Shown: positions 59,710-64,000 of the stretch, piece by piece
How the letters are laid out: each line of letters starts with the position of its first letter
Numbering within the stretch: the first letter of the stretch is position 1
Assembly (NCBI RefSeq): GCF_024585165.1
Contig: NZ_CP029008.1
Span: forward strand, 558,001-622,000
Direction: 5' to 3'
Origin: Bradyrhizobium sp. WBOS07
Lineage (GTDB): Bacteria > Pseudomonadota > Alphaproteobacteria > Rhizobiales > Xanthobacteraceae
DNA: 64,000 bases
Translations under genes and position numbers: made by a program
Notes under the pieces: model-generated
Databases searched by the model: none
Told to the model about the DNA's origin: nothing
What the model saw: only the letters and a program-made list of their open reading frames with translations

Positions 59710-59945
59710 CTACAGAAGTTCTGTGAACTCCTCCACGGTCAGGCCGGTCTGTCGAATGATCGAGCGCAGCGTGCCGGGTTTCAAGTCTCGCCCGGCATGA
59801 ACCGGAACAGTCACCGTTCGTGTCGGGTCTCCAGGAAAACAAGAACGTGGTGACTCCCAACAATCCGGTTGACGACGAAACCGGCTTTCATCAGTGCCTG
59901 GATGACGCGCTTGCCGTTGACGGCAGGCAGACGTCCACCGCCCAT
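59710..59945 (-). pseudogene. hicA: HicA toxin gene with one-base frameshift
   Basis: Reading from ATG 59943-59945, the frame gives MGGGRLPAVNGKRVIQALMK, then AGFVVNRIVGSHHVLVF with the conserved HicA GSHH motif. It then breaks near 59831-59837 and stops after ETRHER. The next frame continues GDPTRTVTVPVHAGRDLKPG, then TLRSIIRQTGLTVEEFTELL and a stop at 59710. Restoring one base (TTCCTGG to TTCCCTGG) gives an intact 78-residue HicA RNase-like toxin. The gene starts one base after hicB. A true mutation or a sequencing error would look the same. Confidence 0.85.
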
Positions 59946-59946
59946 A

Positions 59947-60177
59947 TCAGGCGGCCACCGTTACGTGGCGAATCTCGGGATGAGCATCGGACGGAGGCGC
60001 CATTCCCTGTTCCCGTCGATATTCCAGGATTGCACGGATTGCCTCCTCGGCATTGGCGAGCGCTTCCTGTTCGGTATCGCCCTCGGTCACGACCTCGGGC
60101 AAGGCCGGGACAAGCACGGTAAAGCCACCGCCCTCCTGGGGCTCAAGAATGACGGAATAGCTGTAGCTTGCCGCCAT
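59947..60177 (-). CDS. hicB: HicB family antitoxin
   Basis: A 76-residue protein of the HicB/UPF0150 type: YSVILEPQEGGGFTVLVPAL followed by PEVVTEGDTEQEALANAEEA, the partial RNase H-like fold that neutralises HicA. It lacks a long C-terminal DNA-binding domain. ATG 60175-60177 has GGAG about 8 bases before it. It is immediately upstream of the frameshifted hicA, so it may now be an orphan antitoxin. Confidence 0.88.
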   Translation of the reverse strand: MAASYSYSVILEPQEGGGFTVLVPALPEVVTEGDTEQEALANAEEAIRAILEYRREQGMAPPSDAHPEIRHVTVAA

Positions 60178-60294
60178 GATGTAGCTCCTACTGCCCATGA
60201 AAATTGGACGGAAACGACATCATTTATCGTACCAGACCGAGGTCGCCGGTCAAATCAACGGATATCGGTAGCGCGCTTTATTCAGACGTCGCGT

Positions 60295-60368
60295 TGGAGC
60301 GGGCGAAGGGAATCGAACCCTCGTATGCAGCTTGGGAAGCTGCCGTTCTACCATTGAACTACGCCCGC
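60295..60368 (-). tRNA. tRNA-Gly (anticodon CCC), CCA encoded
   Basis: On the minus strand, acceptor arms GCGGGCG and CGCCCGC pair. The D-arm region is AGTTCAATGGTAGAAC, and the anticodon arm GCAGC-TTCCCAA-GCTGC gives anticodon CCC. The T-arm is AGGGTTCGATTCCCT. Discriminator T is followed by encoded CCA. It is 71 bases plus CCA, typical of glycine tRNA. Confidence 0.95.
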
Positions 60369-60392
60369 GGATGCGCGAAGCCGCGCGCCTCC

Positions 60393-60421
60393 TGATTAGC
60401 CGAGACGGCGCTTGCCGCCAA
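60393..60421 (-). promoter_or_regulatory. Candidate promoter of tRNA-Gly
   Basis: TTGGCG and TAATCA on the minus strand, 17 bases apart, with the tRNA starting about 25 bases past the second element. The match is weak, and the assignment rests on position and spacing. Confidence 0.3.
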
Positions 60422-60542
60422 GCGGTTTGGCGTGCCAGGCAGAACGCTTCTTAACGTTTTGGCAAGATTTTGGGTGCGTCGGATTGTGGCGGTGTTATGA
60501 TCGAATGTCTGGGGAGAAACGTGCACTGAGTGGGGCGTGTGC

Positions 60543-61121
60543 ATGGTGGGGCGCGGCTATTCCATATTCGACACGGCCATAGGCCGCTGCGGCATCATCT
60601 GGAGCGGCACCGGCGTCGTCGCCGTGCAATTGCCGGAGGCGCGGGAGATCGACACCCGCCGCCGGATCTTTCAGGTCCATCCCGAGGCGCGCGAGCAGCG
60701 GCCGTGCGAAAATGCCGAGCTTGCGATCGAGGGCATCACGGCCCTGCTGCAGGGCCGCGATCCCGATTTTTCCGAGGTCAGCCTGGATGCCGGCGGCGTG
60801 CCCGGCTTCAACCGGCGCGTCTATGAGTTCGCCTGCTCGATTCCGCGCGGCGAGACACGCACCTATCACGAGGTTGCCAAGGCGCTGGGCGCCTCAGGCG
60901 CGGCGCATTCGGTGGCGCAGGCGATCGCCAAAAATCCCTACATGCTGATCGTGCCCTGCCACCGGGTGCTGGAGGCCGGCAATTACACCGACCGGCTCTC
61001 GCCCTATGGCGGGGTGATCTCCAAGCGGCGGCTGCTGGCGCTGGAGGGCGCCCACCCCGTCGCCAGCAAGACGCTGTTCGAGGTGCTGCTGCCCGTTGCT
61101 CCGCCGAGGCCGTCCACCTAG
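60543..61121 (+). CDS. Methylated-DNA-[protein]-cysteine S-methyltransferase
   Basis: A 192-residue Ogt/MGMT protein. The active-site motif is IVPCHRVLEAG (about residues 139-149). The helix-turn-helix segment is RTYHEVAKALGASGAAHSVAQAIAKNP, shown in part as TYHEVAKALGASGAAHSV, and the late motif is YGGVISKRRLLALEG. It repairs O6-alkylguanine by suicide transfer to its Cys. ATG 60543 is used; GTG 60537 is possible. Its stop is 10 bases before an AraC-type regulator gene. Confidence 0.93.
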   Translation: MVGRGYSIFDTAIGRCGIIWSGTGVVAVQLPEAREIDTRRRIFQVHPEAREQRPCENAELAIEGITALLQGRDPDFSEVSLDAGGVPGFNRRVYEFACSIPRGETRTYHEVAKALGASGAAHSVAQAIAKNPYMLIVPCHRVLEAGNYTDRLSPYGGVISKRRLLALEGAHPVASKTLFEVLLPVAPPRPST

Positions 61122-61131
61122 ATAAGGCGGC

Positions 61132-61971
61132 ATGGACGCGACTACATTGCTGACGACACAATCGATCACGGTCTGCGAGTTTCGCTGCGATGCGGGACCG
61201 GACGATACACCGTTTGCCGAATGCCGCACCGGGCATTCCATCGCCTATGTCCGCTCGGGCAGCTTCGGCTGCAATTGTCGCGCCGGGTTCTTCGAGCTGG
61301 TGGCGGGCTCGATGCTGGTCGGCGCGCCCGGCGAGGAATACACCTGCACCCATGAGCATGTCAGCGGCGACGTCTGCCTGTCGTTCTTCCTCAGCGACGA
61401 CATGGTCGATGGCCTCAATGGGCGGCGCGAGGTCTGGCAGATCGGCGCCACGCCGCCGCTGCCCGAATTGATGGTGCTGGGCGAGCTTGCCCAGACGGCG
61501 GCAGATGGCAACAGCGACATCGGCCTCGACGAGGTCGGCCAGATCCTGGCCGGCCGGTTCGTCGAAATCGTCTCGGGCAGGCCGCGCAAGCCGGCCACGC
61601 CCAATGCGCGCGACCGCCGCCGGGCAGTGGAGGCCGCGCTGTGGATCGACGACAATTCGCATCAAGAGATCGATCTCGAACAGGCCGCCAGGCAGGCGGG
61701 CCTCAGCCCGTTCCACTTCCTGCGGCTGTTCTCCAGCGTGCTCGGCGTCACCCCGCATCAATATCTGGTGCGCTCGCGGCTGCGGCACGCGGCACGGCTG
61801 CTCGCCGACGACGACATCGCGGTCACTGACGTCGCCTATGACGTCGGCTTCGGCGATCTCTCCAACTTCGTCCGCACCTTCCACCGCGCCGCCGGCGTAT
61901 CGCCGACCAGGTTTCGCCAGGCCTCGAAGGGGATGCGCAAGATTCTCCAAGAGCAGCTTGCCCTCCATTGA
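61132..61971 (+). CDS. AraC family transcriptional regulator
   Basis: A 279-residue regulator. The N-terminal cupin-like half carries seven Cys in the first 81 residues, including FGCNC. The C-terminal double HTH is visible in [20 protein letters not shown] and the second-helix [19 protein letters not shown]. The start at 61132 has AAGGCGG upstream. It follows MGMT by 10 bases and precedes a VOC protein; a role in an alkylation or electrophile response is possible but unproven. No Ada-type methyl-phosphotriester domain is seen. Confidence 0.9.
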   Translation: MDATTLLTTQSITVCEFRCDAGPDDTPFAECRTGHSIAYVRSGSFGCNCRAGFFELVAGSMLVGAPGEEYTCTHEHVSGDVCLSFFLSDDMVDGLNGRREVWQIGATPPLPELMVLGELAQTAADGNSDIGLDEVGQILAGRFVEIVSGRPRKPATPNARDRRRAVEAALWIDDNSHQEIDLEQAARQAGLSPFHFLRLFSSVLGVTPHQYLVRSRLRHAARLLADDDIAVTDVAYDVGFGDLSNFVRTFHRAAGVSPTRFRQASKGMRKILQEQLALH

Positions 61972-62027
61972 CTAGCTTCGTCTCCGGCGCGCGCCACTTT
62001 CGGCGCGCTTTGCACATGGAGACGAAC

Positions 62028-62387
62028 ATGTACGACCACATCGGACTTCGCGTTGCCGACCTCGACGCCGCGACGCGCTTCTACACCGCGGTGCTGGCGC
62101 CGCTCGGCTACGTGCTGTGCTCCAGCGGCGACGGCTATGCCGGCTTCGGGCCGAAGGACGCGCCGGCGCTGTGGCTGCACCTGAACAAGGGCCGCAAGGC
62201 TGACGGCGCGCACATCGCGTTTCGCGCCGGCAGCCATGACGCGGTCAAGGCGTTCCACAGCGAAGGGCTGAAGAGCGGCGGCCGCGACAATGGCGGCGCC
62301 GGACCGCGCAAGGATTACAGCCCGACCTATTACGCGGCCTTCCTGATCGATCCTGATGGCAACAATGTCGAGGCGGTTTGTAGCTAA
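62028..62387 (+). CDS. VOC family (glyoxalase/dioxygenase superfamily) protein
   Basis: A 119-residue vicinal oxygen chelate protein: MYDHIGLRVADLDAATRFYT with the metal His at residue 4, then LWLHLNKG and the late YYAAFLIDPDGNNVEAVC with the Glu ligand. The length is one VOC half-pair domain. Functions in this class include glyoxalase-like detoxification and resistance proteins; none is specified. ATG 62028 has GGAG upstream; a longer start at 62016 is possible. It follows AraC and may be its target. Confidence 0.85.
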   Translation: MYDHIGLRVADLDAATRFYTAVLAPLGYVLCSSGDGYAGFGPKDAPALWLHLNKGRKADGAHIAFRAGSHDAVKAFHSEGLKSGGRDNGGAGPRKDYSPTYYAAFLIDPDGNNVEAVCS

Positions 62388-62406
62388 GCGCTCCAACCGC
62401 CGGCTC

Positions 62407-62495
62407 CGTCATTGCGAGGAGCTCTTGCGACGAAGCAATCCAGACTGTCTCCGCGGAAACATCGCTGGATTGCTTCGCTGCGCTCGCAATGACGG
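62407..62495. repeat. Palindromic intergenic repeat, family F
   Basis: 89 bases with outer arms cgtcattgcgagg and gcgctcgcaatgacgg and inner cgaagcaatccag and ctggattgcttcg. It is of the long stem type seen in many Bradyrhizobium intergenic regions. Single copy here, after the VOC gene. Confidence 0.75.
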
Positions 62496-62534
62496 CATGT
62501 GTGGCAACCTCCTGACAACATCAAGGGGAGCTTC

Positions 62535-62936
62535 ATGGCCTCCATCCACAACGATATCCCCCTACCCGCCGCGGCGAACGACGTCTGGGACGCGGTGCGC
62601 GATTTCGGCGCGCTGCATGAACGGCTGGTGCCCGGCTTCGTCACCGCCTGCACGCTCGACGGCGATGCGCGCATCGTCACCTTCGCCAACGGTTCGGTGG
62701 CACGCGAGGTGCTGGTCGATTGCGACGATGCGCGCCGGCGTCTCGTCTACGCCATCAGCAACGAACGGCTGAAGCACTACAGCGCCGCGGTGCAGGTGAT
62801 CGCCGACGGCGAGCGGAGATGTCGCCTGGTGTGGACCATCGACATGCTGCCGAACGAGCTTGCAGCTTACGTCCAGGAACAGACCAAAGACGCCGTCATC
62901 GCCCTGCACAAGGCGTTTCCGGCTGCCGCGGCCTGA
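62535..62936 (+). CDS. SRPBCC/polyketide cyclase-like protein
   Basis: A 133-residue START-like fold protein: N-terminal MASIHNDIPLPAAANDVWDAVRDFGALHER is typical of the PYR/Bet v1 family (SRPBCC), with CRLVWTIDMLPNELAAYVQEQTKDAVIALH in the C-terminal helix. Such proteins bind or transform small hydrophobic ligands. ATG 62535 has GGGGAG upstream. Its neighbours suggest a small stand-alone gene. Confidence 0.85.
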   Translation: MASIHNDIPLPAAANDVWDAVRDFGALHERLVPGFVTACTLDGDARIVTFANGSVAREVLVDCDDARRRLVYAISNERLKHYSAAVQVIADGERRCRLVWTIDMLPNELAAYVQEQTKDAVIALHKAFPAAAA

Positions 62937-63048
62937 CCGCACTCTGTGAGTTTTCGCACAGAGCTCCGCCCTCGCCGGCCGTAACCATCGCGGCGTGCGT
63001 CCGGTTGGCTCCGCTGTCCCGGCGGGCTGCGCACGCGAGGAGCATGCC

Positions 63049-63528
63049 ATGAGAGGTGCGGACAAGGTGATCTGCCAGGCGGCCGCCGTGCTGCTGCTGT
63101 TTTCCGCCGCAAGCACGCCGGCGAAGGCGCAGTTCGCCGGATTCGGCGGAGGCGGTGCCGGCGGCGAGGACATGATGACCCAGATGGCGCCGATGCTGGA
63201 GATGATGAAGGCGAAGATGGGCAAGCGCCGCTTCGCCATGATGATGCAGACCATGGGCCCGATGATGAGCCGCATGATGGAGAACGGCGGCGGCGGACTT
63301 GGTGGCATGATGGGCGGCGGCGGCTTCGGCGCGCCGAATTACGGCGGTTACGCGCCGGTGGGCGGAAGCGGCTATGTGCCGACCGGGCTCGGCGGCATGG
63401 GCGGCGGCGACATCATGGGCATGCTCGGCGGCGCCGGTGGCGGCGACATGATGGCGATGATCCCGCAATTGATGCGGCTCGCCAATACCGGCGGCGGCAG
63501 TGGCCATCGCCGCCATAAGCATCGCTAG
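63049..63528 (+). CDS. Met/Gly-rich secreted protein
   Basis: A 159-residue protein. A signal peptide (MRGADKVICQAAAVLLLFSA, cleaved near KAQ) is followed by a mature chain with about 24 Met and long Gly runs: EDMMTQMAPMLEMMKAKMG and MMMQTMGPMMSRMMENGGGG. The C-terminal tail is His/Arg-rich (GHRRHKHR). It is of low complexity and no family is assigned. Repeated Met pairs could bind copper(I) or scavenge oxidants; this is a guess. ATG 63049 has GCGAGGAGC upstream. Its stop overlaps the convergent MATE gene stop by 4 bases. Confidence 0.7.
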   Translation: MRGADKVICQAAAVLLLFSAASTPAKAQFAGFGGGGAGGEDMMTQMAPMLEMMKAKMGKRRFAMMMQTMGPMMSRMMENGGGGLGGMMGGGGFGAPNYGGYAPVGGSGYVPTGLGGMGGGDIMGMLGGAGGGDMMAMIPQLMRLANTGGGSGHRRHKHR

Positions 63529-64000
63529 TCGGACGCACCCGACAGCGCTGGCCTGATCGCAGGCTTGCTGCCGCGCGGTCCCCAGCGCGTCAGCACGACG
63601 CTGGAGGATGAGAGCAGGCCGAGCACGACCATCGAGCTCGCGGCCAGCCAGAAAAAGCTCTGCGCGGTGGCCTCATGGGTCGACAGCCACCAGCCGACGG
63701 CCGAGATGTAGACCAGCCGCGCCGTCTGCGCCAGCACCGGCCCGATCACCTTGGCCGCGCCCTGCGAGGAGAAGTACATCACCGTGGCGATGCCGAAAAA
63801 GGCGTAGAACGGTCCGACCGTCGAGAGATATTGATGGCTCGCCGCGCGCACTTCCGCGCTGTCGGTGAAGATGTCGATCCAGAGGTCGGGGAACATCGCA
63901 ACGACGCAGGCCGGTGCGCCGACGGCGACGAAGGCAGCCGCACTGGCGATCCAGGCGATGCGCCGGGCGCGCGCGATGTTGCCTGCGCCGATCGCCATCC
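63525..64000 (-). CDS. MATE family efflux transporter, C-terminal part (cut by window edge)
   Basis: The last 157 or so residues of a MATE protein, starting upstream outside the window. It contains the end of the second six-helix bundle: about four membrane segments with FAFFGIATVMYFSSQGAAKVIGPVLAQTARL (in part: IATVMYFSSQGAAKVIGP). It is a second MATE gene, besides 41644-42972. Its TAG stop overlaps the TAG of the Met/Gly-rich gene through the palindrome CTAG. Confidence 0.85.
   Translation of the reverse strand, partial: MAIGAGNIARARRIAWIASAAAFVAVGAPACVVAMFPDLWIDIFTDSAEVRAASHQYLSTVGPFYAFFGIATVMYFSSQGAAKVIGPVLAQTARLVYISAVGWWLSTHEATAQSFFWLAASSMVVLGLLSSSSVVLTRWGPRGSKPAIRPALSGASD

Noticed and set aside
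59681-59863. A 60-codon open frame in the hicA region as a separate gene
   Set aside because: It is in the third frame relative to both HicA parts; the joined HicA reading is far better.
60295-60368. tRNA-Gly as the attachment site of a genomic island
   Set aside because: No integrase gene and no partial tRNA duplicate was seen near it, only a small toxin-antitoxin remnant.
60543-61971. A frameshifted fused Ada protein
   Set aside because: MGMT and AraC each have full starts and stops and are in the opposite order to Ada; the methyl-phosphotriester domain is absent.

Overview
The window is 64 kb of a GC-rich alphaproteobacterial chromosome, most likely from Bradyrhizobium or a close relative in the Nitrobacteraceae. 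This is inferred from gene content and order, not from a database search. The main signs are def-fmt, an ffs-dnaX-ybaB-recR cluster, a class I lysyl-tRNA synthetase, DUF2865 and DUF952 proteins, a retropepsin-like protease of the TIGR02281 type, and several families of long palindromic intergenic repeats of the kind seen in Bradyrhizobium. No prophage, insertion sequence, transposase, integrase or CRISPR array was found. Most of the window is core chromosome.

Layout, left half. 0-0.85 kb: fmt (cut by the window edge) and def on the minus strand. 1-4.2 kb: rmuC, a small GIY-YIG gene bracketed by two repeat copies, and an AmpG-like permease. 4.3-7.8 kb: a small secreted protein gene, then recR, ybaB, dnaX and the SRP RNA gene, all on the minus strand. 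7.9-10.9 kb: a plus-strand HIT, nudC, PfkB-kinase run and an Lrp/AsnC regulator. 11-12.8 kb: a membrane chemoreceptor. 12.8-19.2 kb (minus): phosphomannomutase/phosphoglucomutase, a retropepsin-like protease, hrpB and UDP-glucose dehydrogenase. 19.4-24.7 kb: acyltransferase, polA and a LysE exporter. 24.8-27.9 kb: a glutathione transferase gene, pyrE, a DUF2865 gene and a hypothetical gene.

Layout, right half. 28.2-31.5 kb: pdeM and the ligase-associated Lhr-type helicase. 31.7-34.3 kb: SnoaL-like, RidA and FAD dehydrogenase genes. 34.6-37.2 kb: a ClpP-like secreted protein, a small membrane protein, an SCO protein and a periplasmic binding protein. 37.4-41.5 kb: lysS (class I), an S24-fold repressor, a DUF952 gene and pyrD. 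41.6-44 kb: a MATE transporter, a metallo-beta-lactamase-fold hydrolase and a small membrane protein. 44.3-47 kb: ATP-dependent DNA ligase with its partner exonuclease. 47-49.3 kb: a TPR-methyltransferase and a branched-chain-type binding protein. 49.5-58.3 kb: an eight-gene sugar island on the minus strand. 58.3-64 kb: GNAT, XRE-cupin, a hicBA module with a frameshifted toxin, tRNA-Gly, MGMT-AraC-VOC, an SRPBCC protein, a Met/Gly-rich secreted protein and the end of a second MATE gene.

Functional themes. DNA maintenance is well represented (RecR, DnaX, RmuC, Pol I, Lhr-type helicase, PdeM, ligase, exonuclease, MGMT). The four-gene ligase-associated repair set is present but split into two minus-strand pairs about 13 kb apart. 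The clearest specialised locus is the xylose-type catabolic island: LacI regulator, xylB, xylA, ABC ATPase, permease and binding protein, followed behind a strong hairpin by an aldose dehydrogenase and a lactonase-like amidohydrolase. The most notable sequence-level observations are a Pol I whose 3'-5' exonuclease active site is entirely replaced, a frameshifted hicA beside an intact hicB, a GIY-YIG gene between two near-identical palindromic repeats, and an S24-fold repressor lacking its protease dyad. I saw no wholly new multi-gene system; the best leads are listed in the findings.
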